Shown here piece after piece: positions 24,558 through 33,103 of a stretch of 37,086 nucleotides of DNA. Below the pieces are notes generated by a model, which searched no databases, was not told where the DNA came from, and worked only from the letters and a program-made list of their open reading frames with translations. Origin of the DNA: Chloroflexota bacterium (lineage in GTDB: Bacteria > Chloroflexota > Ktedonobacteria > Ktedonobacterales > JACDGC01); NCBI GenBank assembly GCA_021778805.1, contig JAJYBV010000027.1, positions 1 to 37,086 on the forward strand, read 5' to 3'. The position numbers were made by a program, and so were the translations under genes. Within the stretch, counting starts at the first letter, position 1. Every line of letters starts with the position of its first letter.

Positions 24558-25691
24558 ATGACCACCCTCGATCCTAAAACAAACGCCGTCTCACTTCCAC
24601 AGGCGCCGCACGCAACAAATTTCCGTCTGCCAGGCCCTACACCCGTGCCACCACAGGTCGCTGCTGCCGGATCTTGGCCGATGATGAATCATCGCAGCCC
24701 GGAATTTACTCAAATATTGCAGCGAGTTACCGGAAATTTACAGCATTTTTTTCAAACTGAACAGCCGGTTTTATGTTTTCCGGGGTCGGGCAGCGCCGGA
24801 TGGGAAGTAAGCATTGCAAATTTCTTTTCACCCGCCGACGCTGTAGCCGTAATCTCTATCGGCAATTTTGGTGATAGATATGCGCTGGCGGCGCAATCTT
24901 TTGGCTTGAATGTAACAAAGATTGATTTCCCATGGGGACAAGCCGCCGATCCTGAAGTGGTCGCTGAAAAAATCCGCCAAATCGCCAATTTGCGCGGCGT
25001 CTTCTTCACGCATAACGAAACTTCAACCAGTGTCGCCAACGATGTTGTCGCGTTATCGAAAGCAATTGCCGTGGCCGCGCCAGATGCGCTTATCTCGGTA
25101 GATGCTGTTAGCTCGCTTGGCTGTGTTTCTGTTCCGATGGATGCATTGGGCATTGATATGCTGTTTACCGGATCGCAAAAAGGGTGGATGACACCTCCGG
25201 GATTGATGATGTTTGCGGCAAGCAAGCGTGCTTTGGAGGCGTCTAAATCGGCCAAACTGCCGCGTTTTTATTGGGATGTGAACCGCGCGTTAGACGCGAT
25301 GTCTCACGGCTACCCGCCCTATACCATACCTGTTTCACTGTGGTACCAGTTAGATGTTGCGTTAACCATGATGCGCGCTGAGGGGCGCGAACAGGTTTTT
25401 GCGCGCCATGCGGAAATGGGCGCATATGTGCGCCGCCGCGCGCAGGAATTGGGGCTGAAACTGTTTGCCGACCAGCGTTTTGCGTCTAACACTGTTACCG
25501 CCATCTATGGGCCGGAAGGCAAAGATGTAAAAGTGTTTTTGAAGACATTGAAAGAAAAAGATAATGTTGTGTTTGCCGGCGGGCAGGCTAAGCTGGATGG
25601 TGTTGTGTTCCGCGCAGGCCACATGGGTTATGCCTCTATTGAAGATTTAACAGAGGCGTTTAACGCTGTTGAACGGAGAATGGGCGAATGA
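24558..25691 (+). CDS. Class V PLP aminotransferase (serine pathway)
   Basis: The 377-residue enzyme is a fold-type I class V aminotransferase. The phosphate-binding glycine-rich stretch PGSGSAGWE lies at 75-83, the PLP aspartate at SVDAVSSLG (D182), and the Schiff-base lysine at K208 in TGSQKGWM. It resembles serine-glyoxylate/alanine-glyoxylate aminotransferases, which in several phyla replace SerC as phosphoserine aminotransferase. Its overlap with serA (ATGA at 25688-25691) argues that it performs the transamination step of serine synthesis here, but the reaction cannot be read from sequence. ATG 24558 has AAGGAG (24546-24551) six bases upstream. Confidence 0.9.
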   Translation: MTTLDPKTNAVSLPQAPHATNFRLPGPTPVPPQVAAAGSWPMMNHRSPEFTQILQRVTGNLQHFFQTEQPVLCFPGSGSAGWEVSIANFFSPADAVAVISIGNFGDRYALAAQSFGLNVTKIDFPWGQAADPEVVAEKIRQIANLRGVFFTHNETSTSVANDVVALSKAIAVAAPDALISVDAVSSLGCVSVPMDALGIDMLFTGSQKGWMTPPGLMMFAASKRALEASKSAKLPRFYWDVNRALDAMSHGYPPYTIPVSLWYQLDVALTMMRAEGREQVFARHAEMGAYVRRRAQELGLKLFADQRFASNTVTAIYGPEGKDVKVFLKTLKEKDNVVFAGGQAKLDGVVFRAGHMGYASIEDLTEAFNAVERRMGE

Positions 25692-27313
25692 ACGCTGCAG
25701 CGGAACAGGTACGCCCGCGTATTTTAGTTACCGACAAAATTGCCGCGGAGGGGCTGCGGCTGCTGGATTCAGTTGCTGATGTTGATCAGCGGGTTGGCTT
25801 AGACCCCGCGGAGCTGGTTACTGTAATTAGCGGCTATGATGCGCTGATTGTGCGCAGTGAAACGAAGGTAACTGCGGATGTGATTAAAGCCGGCATACGT
25901 TTGCGTGTAATAGCGCGCGCCGGTGTTGGTGTAGATAATATTGATGTTGCCGCAGCTACAAACAGCGGCGTAATTGTGGTTAACTCTCCTACCGGAAATG
26001 TTGGCGCGGCGGCGGAACATACCGTTGCTATGCTTTTGGCGCTGGCGCGGCAAATTCCCGACGCTGTGGCTTCTTTACGCGCCGGCAAGTGGGAGCGTTC
26101 GCGTTTTATTGGTGTAGAGGTCCGCGGGAAAACGCTTGGCGTTATTGGTTTAGGCAAAGTTGGCTTAGGCGTGGCACGCAGCGCTTTGGGTATGGGCATG
26201 CGGGTAACCGCAATGGATCCCTATGTTTCCCCAGATTTTGCTGCGCAAATGGGCATTGAATTAGCTGATTTAGATACTACTCTTGCTAAAGCTGATTTTC
26301 TAACCGTGCATACACCTTTAACTCCTGCGACAAAAAATGTTATCAGCGCGGAACAGTTTCAGAAAATGCCGCGCGGATCATTTGTGTTAAACGTTGCGCG
26401 CGGCGGTGTAATAGATGAAGCTGCATTGCTGGCGGCGCTGGAAAGCGGGCATATTGCCGGAGCCGCGCTGGATGTTTTTGCGTCTGAGCCGCCAACTGCC
26501 GATGAAATTGGGAAAAAATTGCTTGCGCACCCCAAAGTTATTGCTACTCCGCACCTTGGCGCATCTACCAAAGAAGCGCAGATTACGGTAGCAATTGATG
26601 TGTGCGAACAAACCGCCGAAATATTGCAGGGCGGCGCGCCGCGCGCCGCTGTGAACGCGCCGCTTATTTTGCCGGAAGATTTAGCAAAATTGCGCCCGTT
26701 TGTTGCGCTGGTGGAGAAACTTGGCTTGTTTTATCGGCAATGGTACCACAAACAAAGCCGGCGCTTTGAGATTACTTACGATGGTGAGATTGCCGAGGGA
26801 GACACCTATCCGCTTCGTGTTGCGCTGATTAAGGGTCTGACAGAAACTATATCGGAAGATCGGGTGAATTTTGTTAGCGCCAATACTGTGGCTAAGCGCC
26901 ATGGCATAGAGATTACAGAGCGCAAATCGAACAGTCCCCAGCAATACGCCAACCTAATTACACTGCGCGGGCTGGATACATCCGATGAACAAATTCTTTC
27001 CGGTGCCGTAACTTGGGGCCAAGAACGTGTTGTGCGGGTAGATGGCTACACCACCGATTTTGCGCCAAGCGGAGCGATATTGCTGTGCAAAAATCAAGAT
27101 CGTCCCGGAATGGTTGGTAAAGTGGGTGTCATTTTAGGTGACGCAGGTGTTAATATAAATAGTATGAATGTCGGTCCTTTGAATCTTGGCGCCGGGCCGC
27201 AAGGCGAAGCGCTGATGATATTAAGTGTTGACCGTGAAATTTCTGCCGCGGCGCTTTCTGCAGTAAAAAATACCGACGGCATATCCGATGTGGTAACAGC
27301 ACATTTTTCATAA
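25688..27313 (+). CDS. serA: D-3-phosphoglycerate dehydrogenase, type 1 (ACT-containing)
   Basis: SerA oxidises 3-phosphoglycerate to 3-phosphohydroxypyruvate, the first step of serine synthesis. The 541-residue length indicates the type-1 form. It has a catalytic/NAD domain with VIARAGVGVDNID, the nucleotide fold GVIGLGKVGLGVA, the catalytic arginine in LNVARGGVIDE and the histidine in ATPHLGASTKEAQ. An intervening ASB domain follows (about 320-450), and then a C-terminal ACT domain (about 465-541: LLCKNQDRPGMVGKVGVIL, DAGVNINSMNVG), where serine binds for feedback inhibition. It overlaps the aminotransferase by four bases and both are likely one operon. No serB is present here. Confidence 0.97.
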   Translation: MNAAAEQVRPRILVTDKIAAEGLRLLDSVADVDQRVGLDPAELVTVISGYDALIVRSETKVTADVIKAGIRLRVIARAGVGVDNIDVAAATNSGVIVVNSPTGNVGAAAEHTVAMLLALARQIPDAVASLRAGKWERSRFIGVEVRGKTLGVIGLGKVGLGVARSALGMGMRVTAMDPYVSPDFAAQMGIELADLDTTLAKADFLTVHTPLTPATKNVISAEQFQKMPRGSFVLNVARGGVIDEAALLAALESGHIAGAALDVFASEPPTADEIGKKLLAHPKVIATPHLGASTKEAQITVAIDVCEQTAEILQGGAPRAAVNAPLILPEDLAKLRPFVALVEKLGLFYRQWYHKQSRRFEITYDGEIAEGDTYPLRVALIKGLTETISEDRVNFVSANTVAKRHGIEITERKSNSPQQYANLITLRGLDTSDEQILSGAVTWGQERVVRVDGYTTDFAPSGAILLCKNQDRPGMVGKVGVILGDAGVNINSMNVGPLNLGAGPQGEALMILSVDREISAAALSAVKNTDGISDVVTAHFS

Positions 27314-27440
27314 CTGAAAATTTTGCGCTGGCGCCGCGGTGATTTCTTTTGCTGCTTGCAGGATTTTCGCTTGGATAGTATGATTGCGGATTCTTCATTC
27401 GTGTAAATCTTGTTTAACGTGGCCGTTTTGGGCCGCGCAT

Positions 27441-27449
27441 TGTTATACT
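27441..27449 (+). promoter_or_regulatory. Extended -10 promoter candidate of lipA
   Basis: TGTTATACT carries the TGN extension before TATACT. No convincing -35 box is placed 16-18 bp upstream. It would give a leader of roughly 55 nt before ATG 27511. Confidence 0.35.
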
Positions 27450-27510
27450 ATTTGCGCTATTCAAGGGAAAACTCTTATTTATATTGAATATTTTAGCCGA
27501 GGTAAATTTG

Positions 27511-28392
27511 ATGACAAAAGCTCCTGAACGCCGGCCAGAATGGCTGAAAGTACGCGCCCCCGGCGGCGAAATTTATGAAGACCTGAAACAACTTATGCGC
27601 AGCAAAACACTGCACACGGTTTGTGAAGAAGCGCGCTGCCCCAATTTAGGTGAGTGCTGGTCGCACCGTACCGCAACTTTTATGATCTTGGGAGACATCT
27701 GCACGCGAAGCTGCAGATTTTGCGCTGTAAAAACCGGCAGACCGCTTGCGGTGGATTGGGAAGAGCCGCGCAGAGTTGCTGAAGCTGTGCAAGCAATGGG
27801 GCTGAAGCATATTGTGGTTACATCGGTAGACCGCGATGAATTGAAGGATGGCGGCGCGTCGCTGTTTGCGGCAACTATTCGCTGGATTTATCGGCTGAAC
27901 CCGCAGGTTTCTATCGAAGTGCTGACACCCGATTTTAAGGGTGATATAGAGGCATTGAAAACGGTCATCGACGCCAAACCCACTATATTTAATCATAATG
28001 TGGAAACGGTTTCAAGGCTGTATAAAAAGGTTCGCCCGCAGGCAATCTACATTCGGTCTTTAAAAGTTTTAGCTGCTTCAAAGCAATTGAATCCCGAAAT
28101 TCCTACCAAATCGGGCTTTATGCTTGGTGTTGGCGAAGAACATGATGAGGTAGTGCAATTACTGCACGACTTGCGCGAACATAATGTGGATATTGTTACT
28201 ATCGGACAATATTTGCGGCCAAGTTTCGATCATTTGCCGGTTCTGCGGTATGCGCCGCCGGAGGAATTTAAAGAATACGCACAAATAGGCAAGCAGCTCG
28301 GATTCCGTCATGTTGAATCGGGGCCGCTGGTGCGCAGCTCTTTCCATGCATGGGATCAAGCAAAAGCGGCTCATGCTGTGTCGGAAGAATAA
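27511..28392 (+). CDS. lipA: Lipoyl synthase
   Basis: LipA is a radical-SAM enzyme that inserts two sulfurs into protein-bound octanoyl groups. The 293-residue product has both iron-sulfur sites: the auxiliary cluster C38-x4-C43-x5-C49 ([12 protein letters not shown]) and the radical-SAM cluster C64-x3-C68-x2-C71 (CTRSCRFC). The serine of the C-terminal RSSFHA motif, which ligates the auxiliary cluster, is present. ATG 27511 is chosen: it follows GAGGTA, and the earlier TTG 27484 would add nine non-conserved residues. No lipB, lplA or 2-oxo-acid dehydrogenase gene is near, so it is a lone gene followed by a strong terminator. Confidence 0.97.
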   Translation: MTKAPERRPEWLKVRAPGGEIYEDLKQLMRSKTLHTVCEEARCPNLGECWSHRTATFMILGDICTRSCRFCAVKTGRPLAVDWEEPRRVAEAVQAMGLKHIVVTSVDRDELKDGGASLFAATIRWIYRLNPQVSIEVLTPDFKGDIEALKTVIDAKPTIFNHNVETVSRLYKKVRPQAIYIRSLKVLAASKQLNPEIPTKSGFMLGVGEEHDEVVQLLHDLREHNVDIVTIGQYLRPSFDHLPVLRYAPPEEFKEYAQIGKQLGFRHVESGPLVRSSFHAWDQAKAAHAVSEE

Positions 28393-28442
28393 TTGTTTTT
28401 GAGTAACTACTTAGGATGTACTCAAAACTCCGTTTAAGAGGG

Positions 28443-28480
28443 ACAAACACCACATGTTTTATCATGTGGTGTTTGTTTTA
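28443..28480 (+). terminator. Strong intrinsic terminator of lipA
   Basis: A perfect 14-bp stem (ACAAACACCACATG at 28443-28456 with 28463-28476, TTTTAT loop) is followed by TTTA. It lies about 50 bp after the lipA stop. A degraded copy of the same hairpin (28791-28810) heads the second repeat unit, so it was duplicated with the cassette. Confidence 0.8.
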
Positions 28481-28600
28481 TAGCGCTTGTTCAAATGCAA
28501 TCACCGCACGGTACACATGAGGCGATGCAATCCGGTAGGGGCGACCCTTGCGGTCGCCCTTGCCATCAAGCTACCAGAATTAGTATTTAAAATTATAAGA

Positions 28601-28656
28601 ATATTTGGGGACACCCCAAACTCCGCGCAAGGGGCTACCGCCCCTTACGTATCCCC
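28601..28656 (+). repeat. Basic palindromic unit R1
   Basis: It contains two palindromic arms: TTGGGG-ACA-CCCCAA and AAGGGG-CTACCG-CCCCTT, ending ACGTATCCC. Confidence 0.8.
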
Positions 28657-28685
28657 TGTGTACCGTGCGGTGGTTGATTATAAAA

Positions 28686-28744
28686 AGAGATTTTGGGGAC
28701 ACCCCAAACCCCGCGCAAGGGGCTACCGCCCCTTACGTATCCCT
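28686..28744 (+). repeat. Basic palindromic unit R2
   Basis: Same structure as R1, preceded by AAAGAGATT. It starts 85 bp after R1. Confidence 0.8.
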
Positions 28745-28992
28745 GATTATGTACACCGCGCGACAACTCGGGTGGAGGAGAGGAGACAAGCCACATGATT
28801 CATCGTGTGGTGTTCGTTTTGTGGCTGCCCGGCTACCAATGCCGCGCCGTAGCATATGCGCTGCTCAATTGCGCTTGTTCAAACACAATCACCGCACGGT
28901 ACACATGAGGCGATGCAATCCGGTAGGGGCGACCCTTGCGGTCGCCCTTGCTGCTCGGCTATTAATACTTCCCATCGGAAAATAAAACTAAA

Positions 28993-29050
28993 AGAGATTT
29001 TGGGGACACCCCAAACTCCGCGCAAGGGGCTGCTGCCCCTTACGTATCCC
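28993..29050 (+). repeat. Basic palindromic unit R3
   Basis: Same as R1 except CTGCTG replaces CTACCG in the second loop. Confidence 0.8.
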
Positions 29051-29080
29051 CTGTGTACCGTGCGGTGGTTGATTATAAAA

Positions 29081-29139
29081 AGAGATTTTGGGGACACCCC
29101 AAGCCCCGCGTAAGGTGCTACCGCCCCTTACGAATCCCT
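29081..29139 (+). repeat. Basic palindromic unit R4
   Basis: The most diverged copy in this cluster: GTAAGGTGC replaces GCAAGGGGC and ACGAATCC replaces ACGTATCC. It starts 88 bp after R3. Confidence 0.8.
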
Positions 29140-29177
29140 GTATGTGTGGCTAGGCGAAGTTTGAGGAACTATTCTTT

Positions 29178-29212
29178 GCTTTACCTTATGTTGTGGTTAC
29201 ATAAAATAAAGC
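29178..29212. other. Imperfect hairpin near the pyrG 3' side
   Basis: GCTTTA and TTATGT (29178-29183, 29186-29191) pair with ACATAA and TAAAGC (29199-29204, 29207-29212) around a GTGGTT-type loop, with a 2-nt mismatch on each side. It may be a remnant of another repeat or a terminator. Confidence 0.35.
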
Positions 29213-29225
29213 AAAACTCCAACAT

Positions 29226-29248
29226 AAGGCGGTCTTTATGACCGCCTT
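29226..29248. terminator. Hairpin downstream of pyrG
   Basis: AAGGCGGTC pairs perfectly with GACCGCCTT around TTTAT, 20 bp after the pyrG stop on the minus strand. The T-run precedes rather than follows it on that strand, so its activity as a pyrG terminator is uncertain. Confidence 0.5.
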
Positions 29249-29267
29249 AAAATATTTGTGAGGCCGA

Positions 29268-30935
29268 TTATTCAGAGGCGGAAAGAAGAGACGCATTGCC
29301 GTCATTTTCTGCCGAGGCACCGGCGCGTTGCATGGCGCGGCTGTGCGCCGCCGCGACAAAATCGTGGAACAGCGGATGTGGCTCTAGCGGGCGGCTTTTA
29401 AATTCCGGATGAAACTGCGTGCCAACAAACCAAGGATGATCTTTCAGTTCAACAATTTCAACCAATGTATTATCCGCAGATTTGCCGCTGACAATCATGC
29501 CGTCTCGTTCAAATGCGCGGCGATAGCTGTTGTTGAATTCATATCGATGGCGATGGCGTTCCAGCACAATTTCCTTGCCATAGGCTTTAGCCGCCTTCGT
29601 TTCCGGTGTAAGACAGCAAACCCAGTTGCCTAACCGCATAGTGCCGCCTTTATTGGCGATTGATCGCTGATCTTCCATCAGATTGATGACCGGATCCGGA
29701 GATTCAATATCAAATTCCGATGAATTTGCTTTGGAAAGCTGCAATACATCGCGCGCAAATTCTATAACAGCTATTTGCATACCAAGGCACAGCCCTAAAT
29801 AAGGAATTTTTTGTTCACGCGCATATTTAGCCGCCAGAATTTTTCCTTCAATGCCGCGGGGACCAAATCCGCCCGGAACTAAAATACCATCGGCGGCGGC
29901 AAGCCTGGCCAGAGATTCTTCGGGATGATTTTCCAGATCTTCCGAATGAATCCAGTCAATATCAATATCCATCCGCTGTGACCACGCCGCATGGCGCAAT
30001 GATTCCGCAACGGAAAGATATGCGTCGTGCAGCGCAACATATTTACCCACTAATGCAATCCGCACGCTGGGTTTTTCCTCAAAAATAACATGCACTAAGT
30101 CGCGCCAGCCGGCCAGATCCGGCTCTGCGGCGGGTAAATCAAATTTTTCAACAAGGTAAGCGCCCAGACCGGCTTCTTCAAGCAGCAGCGGCACTTGGTA
30201 GATGGAATTGGCTGTTATTAAGGGAATGACCGCTCTTTCGTCAATATTGGCAAAGAGCGCTATTTTGCTGCATAATTCTTGACTTACCGGCTGATCTGCC
30301 CGGCATAAAACAATATCGGGCTGAATGCCAACCCGGCGCAGCTCCATCATGCTATGCTGTGTTGGTTTGGTTTTCAGTTCGTGGGTAGCGGCAATATAGG
30401 GCAGCCAAGTAAGGTGAATATATAACACATTTTCTTGGCCTAAGTCGCGTTTCATTTGCCGAATTGCCTCTAAAAACGGCTCGCCTTCAATATCTCCAAC
30501 GGTGCCGCCAACCTCACAGATGATGACATCGGCGCTGCTTTGTGCGGCGTGGACACGAATGCGTTCTTTAATTTCATTTGTAATATGCGGAACAACCTGA
30601 ATGGTGCCTCCTAAATATGTTCCGTGGCGTTCCTTGCCGATGACATTGGCGTATACTTGGCCAGTTGTGCAGTTAGAAAACCGGTTGGCCGGTTCGTCGG
30701 TAAACCGTTCGTAGTGTCCCAAGTCTAAATCGGTTTCGGCGCCGTCTTCAGTTACGAATACTTCACCGTGCTGGTAAGGCGACATGGTGCCGGGATCGAC
30801 ATTGATATATGGATCGAGTTTCATAATAGAAACCGAAATATTTCTGCTTTTCAGCAGCCGGCCGACCGAAGCAACCGTAATACCTTTACCAACCGATGAA
30901 ACAACACCGCCGGTTACAAAAATAAACTTTGCCAT
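29268..30935 (-). CDS. pyrG: CTP synthase
   Basis: PyrG makes CTP from UTP, ATP and glutamine. The 555-residue protein has the N-terminal amidoligase domain starting [17 protein letters not shown], with [21 protein letters not shown] and the CTP/UTP sites, and the C-terminal class I glutamine amidotransferase domain with nucleophile in YLGLCLGMQ and the HPEF histidine-glutamate pair near the end. The C-terminal tail after the HPEF segment ([15 protein letters not shown]) is non-conserved. It is transcribed on the minus strand, 55 bp after the metallo-hydrolase gene. pyrG and dcd in one window both serve pyrimidine nucleotide supply but are far apart. Confidence 0.98.
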   Translation of the reverse strand: MAKFIFVTGGVVSSVGKGITVASVGRLLKSRNISVSIMKLDPYINVDPGTMSPYQHGEVFVTEDGAETDLDLGHYERFTDEPANRFSNCTTGQVYANVIGKERHGTYLGGTIQVVPHITNEIKERIRVHAAQSSADVIICEVGGTVGDIEGEPFLEAIRQMKRDLGQENVLYIHLTWLPYIAATHELKTKPTQHSMMELRRVGIQPDIVLCRADQPVSQELCSKIALFANIDERAVIPLITANSIYQVPLLLEEAGLGAYLVEKFDLPAAEPDLAGWRDLVHVIFEEKPSVRIALVGKYVALHDAYLSVAESLRHAAWSQRMDIDIDWIHSEDLENHPEESLARLAAADGILVPGGFGPRGIEGKILAAKYAREQKIPYLGLCLGMQIAVIEFARDVLQLSKANSSEFDIESPDPVINLMEDQRSIANKGGTMRLGNWVCCLTPETKAAKAYGKEIVLERHRHRYEFNNSYRRAFERDGMIVSGKSADNTLVEIVELKDHPWFVGTQFHPEFKSRPLEPHPLFHDFVAAAHSRAMQRAGASAENDGNASLLSASE

Positions 30936-30968
30936 AAATATGCTAACCTTTCATCTCTGAAAAGAGAT

Positions 30969-30999
30969 AAGGGCTAAGGCGACTTGCGCCCTAGCCCTT
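30969..30999 (-). terminator. Terminator overlapping the stop of the metallo-hydrolase gene
   Basis: AAGGGCTA/GGCG pairs with CGCC/TAGCCCTT around ACTTG with one internal A/C mismatch. The TAG stop of the hydrolase lies inside the stem. On the minus strand it is followed by ATCTCTTTTC. It would separate this gene from pyrG. Confidence 0.65.
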
Positions 31000-31638
31000 C
31001 GGATTGAAGATGACCACCTGTGATTCTGCTGGCATTGATGTGCGAGTTAACGATAATTTAGGAAGCGGATCCGGAAGCGGCGCTCCCAACGCTTTACAGA
31101 ATACTTCTGCTGAGTCGAGTACTATGCCTTTTTCTGTTAGGGCAGGGGTGGCGTAGTGCATGGGAATGATGACGCGAGGATCTAGTTCGCTGACAATATC
31201 TACAGCGACTTTGGCGTTAATGGTATAATTGCCGCCAACCGGCAGCATCAGCACATCTATATCGCCGATTTGGTCGATTTGCTTCGCGTCTAAATCGTGC
31301 CCTAAATCCCCTAAATGGCAGATGGAGATATCTTCGGTATGAATAACATAGACGGTATTTGAGCCGCGTTCCGCGCCGCGGTTGGTGTCGTGAAATGTGC
31401 GTACCCCGGTAATCAGCATATTGCCAATTTCATATTCACCGGGGCCGCGGATAATTTTCGGGTTTCCGCCGATGGGGTCGGTAAAGGTATGATCGGGGTG
31501 TGAATGGGTAACGCAGATGATATCTGCCGAGACGCCTTTCAACGCAACACCATAAGGCGGCGGCGCGGGATCGATGATTACGACGCCGTCTTTGCTGCGG
31601 ATTCGGAAGCCTGAGTGGCCTAAATACGTAATTTCCAA
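30991..31638 (-). CDS. Metallo-beta-lactamase-fold hydrolase (UlaG/UPF0173-like)
   Basis: The 215-residue product has the MBL zinc motif H45-x-H47-x-D49-H50 (THSHPDH) early in the sequence, followed by GPGEYEIG, HLGDLGHDL (third ligand region), and MLPVGGNYTINAK with PMHYATP, a histidine typical of the COG2220 group. The short length and early motif match stand-alone Zn-dependent hydrolases of the UPF0173 type rather than beta-lactamases or RNases. The substrate is unknown. ATG 31638 begins MEITYLGHSG, the canonical family start. The promoter side faces the tRNA-Ser genes. Confidence 0.88.
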   Translation of the reverse strand: MEITYLGHSGFRIRSKDGVVIIDPAPPPYGVALKGVSADIICVTHSHPDHTFTDPIGGNPKIIRGPGEYEIGNMLITGVRTFHDTNRGAERGSNTVYVIHTEDISICHLGDLGHDLDAKQIDQIGDIDVLMLPVGGNYTINAKVAVDIVSELDPRVIIPMHYATPALTEKGIVLDSAEVFCKALGAPLPDPLPKLSLTRTSMPAESQVVIFNPKG

Positions 31639-31811
31639 AGTATTCTGCCGGTCTCCTTTATGCGCATAAATAAAACATATTAGCAGATTATATCACAAAA
31701 TGCAATATTCTGCCGGATGTTTTTCTGAGTATTTTTTACCAAATTTGGGGCAAAAACTATTGTTTCAACTCAAAAAAATAAGCAGCGTAATTTTGTACAT
31801 TGCGCTGCTAT

Positions 31812-31901
31812 TGGCGGAGGAGGTGGGATTCGAACCCACGGCGCCGTCTCCGACGCACACGATTTCCAGTCGTGCCCACTAGGCCTCTATGGGACTCCTC
31901 C
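31812..31901 (-). tRNA. tRNA-Ser (anticodon GGA)
   Basis: Read on the minus strand it folds as a class II tRNA: acceptor GGAGGAG/CTCCTCC, anticodon stem CACGA/TCGTG with loop CTGGAAA (anticodon GGA, reads UCC/UCU), a long variable arm, and T-stem GTGGG/CCCAC with TTCGAAT. The discriminator is G, as in serine tRNAs, and a CCA tail is encoded (31812-31814). Confidence 0.95.
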
Positions 31902-31944
31902 AAATCAACGGCGCTGCTTACGCGGCGCCCAAATACAGTTCCGG

Positions 31945-32032
31945 CGGAGAGAGTGGGATTCGAACCCACGGTACCCTTTTGAAGTACACTGCATTTCGAG
32001 GGCAGCTCCTTAAACCGCTCGGACATCTCTCC
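31945..32032 (-). tRNA. tRNA-Ser (anticodon CGA)
   Basis: This is a class II tRNA with acceptor GGAGAGA/TCTCTCC, anticodon loop CTCGAAA (anticodon CGA, reads UCG), long variable arm and T-stem GTGGG/CCCAC. The discriminator is G. The next bases are CCG, so CCA is not encoded, unlike in the neighbouring tRNA-Ser. The base pair next to the loop (CTGCC/TGCAG) is C-U mismatched. The genes lie 43 bp apart. Confidence 0.92.
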
Positions 32033-32351
32033 GTGTTGAAGTATATCACAAGTAAAAGCTCCGTTTCAAATAGTTTGCAAAAATTGGGAGTTAAGACAAA
32101 AATTGGCTATTCGAGGCTTGCGGCAACGATCTTTGTATCGTTTGCCAAGTTGGTTACCTTTGTCAAAACAAAGTTACTGGGAAATCGAATTAAGTGAAAA
32201 CCTGTAAGTACTATTACTCATAACAAATGGATGTTCTTCGTTTTAAATTTGCAAAAATACTAGATAAATATGCTATGCAATCAGACAAATAAAAAATTTG
32301 GAAGTTTTTATTTTATGGTAATATTCCTGTTGCATAGGTATAATTGGCTAT
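32033..32351. other. AT-rich spacer beside the tRNA-Ser pair
   Basis: I see no gene, tRNA fragment or clear palindrome. The region is unusually A/T-rich compared with the rest of the window, which fits the border of an acquired segment, but this is only suggestive. Confidence 0.4.
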
Positions 32352-32619
32352 CTAAAAAATATTTATGTCTATACATAAAAATATCCGCGCATTTCTATGG
32401 CGGAATAGGTATTCTTGGTGTACGATAAAGGAGTGATCCTGCCCGGCGATTATTTGCCCTGTTTCCGGCTGAACATATTTGTGGACTATTCTGCGCTGCC
32501 CTGCAGAACCGCCTGACACATCTATGTGGCAATCGACACAGGGCTTAAGGACAGTCGCAGAAACGAAAAACGTTTCGCTGCAAATTACGCCGGGCTTCTT
32601 TTGATGCGCTTTCGATGCT
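32352..32619 (-). pseudogene. Coding-like frame without a start, possibly a gene remnant
   Basis: The minus-strand frame ending at 32352 reads well beyond the upstream gene's stop: CVDCHIDVSGGSAGQ, RIVHKYVQPETGQIIAG, HSFIVHQEYLFRHRN. The CxxCH motif and the balanced amino-acid mixture look like real protein rather than noise. There is no in-frame ATG after 32620 and no ribosome binding site, and the frame continues back into the preceding gene out of register. It could be the displaced C-terminus of the 154-residue protein, or a decayed short gene. Not recognised. Confidence 0.3.
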
Positions 32620-33084
32620 TCAAAGCAGCCAGTTGGCGTAACGCACCGCTTCGCGTTCCCGCGCAATTTTTTCTGCAGAAAATGTAACAATAAAATCGAT
32701 TAATTTTTTTATACTCCGCACCCGCGCCGTTTTTTTATCGGGATCCATCTCCTGCAATTTAATAATTTTTCTGAGGGTTGCTGCGTCAAATTGCGCCAGC
32801 CGTGCGCGCAGGCTTTCCTCACCGCCAATACGGTACAGCTCCGGCGCATCCGTGCGCGCCGCTTGCAGCGCAATAAGCCGGTTCAATTTATCTCCGGATT
32901 CTGCGTCCCATTCTGTGTGATTATTTAGCTCATCGCTCATATCCGTAAAGATGCCTATTTGCGAAAATGCGGCGACGATTTGCGCTGCAAGTTCTTGATT
33001 ATGCTCTATATCCATAGCTAGGCCTTGCAACATGCGAGACACTAATTTGGTATTAATGTATGCTGTTTGTATTGTATCGGACAT
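32620..33084 (-). CDS. Orphan protein downstream of ParA
   Basis: This 154-residue protein is not a family I know. It is acidic and entirely helical by eye: MSDTIQTAYINTK, then several amphipathic helices, a LRARLAQFDAATLRKIIKLQ stretch, and a basic C-terminal segment (DKKTARVRSIKKLIDFIV) that could bind DNA. It begins 20 bp after the parA stop with AAGGAT upstream and must be co-transcribed. A small protein encoded directly after a ParA ATPase is often its activator or cargo adapter in ParA-based positioning systems, so a ParB-like or adaptor role is a reasonable guess but only that. Confidence 0.7.
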   Translation of the reverse strand: MSDTIQTAYINTKLVSRMLQGLAMDIEHNQELAAQIVAAFSQIGIFTDMSDELNNHTEWDAESGDKLNRLIALQAARTDAPELYRIGGEESLRARLAQFDAATLRKIIKLQEMDPDKKTARVRSIKKLIDFIVTFSAEKIAREREAVRYANWLL

Positions 33085-33103
33085 GAGTAGTCGTTACGAT
33101 CCT

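Larger units (their letters stand above)
28443..28744 (+). repeat. Composite repeat cassette, unit A
   Basis: In order: hairpin (28443-28480), 81-bp core (28483-28563) including the GGGCGACC-CTTGC-GGTCGCCC hairpin, basic unit R1, the inverted-repeat partner, and R2. A 16-bp inverted repeat (CACCGCACGGTACACA at 28502-28517, partner at 28657-28672) brackets the core and R1. The whole cassette is repeated as unit B. Open frames here are produced by the repeat and are not genes. Confidence 0.85.
28786..29139 (+). repeat. Composite repeat cassette, unit B
   Basis: This is a second copy of the cassette in the same order and orientation: degraded hairpin, a unit-specific insertion of about 50 bp (around 28820-28870), core (28871-28951), R3, inverted-repeat partner and R4. 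The 16-bp inverted repeat is at 28890-28905 and 29052-29067. The core copies are nearly identical, so the duplication is recent or kept similar by conversion. Confidence 0.85.

Noticed and set aside
28601-29139. Possible CRISPR array
   Set aside because: The repeats are about 58 bp, strongly palindromic, only four in number, and occur in nested pairs separated by conserved rather than unique sequence. No cas genes are present.
28487-29241. Several open frames with PQTPRKG and GDTPNPAQGATAPYVS-like peptides
   Set aside because: They are translations of the repeat units; the same peptide recurs with each copy and there are no ribosome binding sites.
31700-32026. Short frames with VGFEP and ESGIRTHG-like peptides
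   Set aside because: These are read-throughs of the two tRNA-Ser genes, a well-known annotation artefact.
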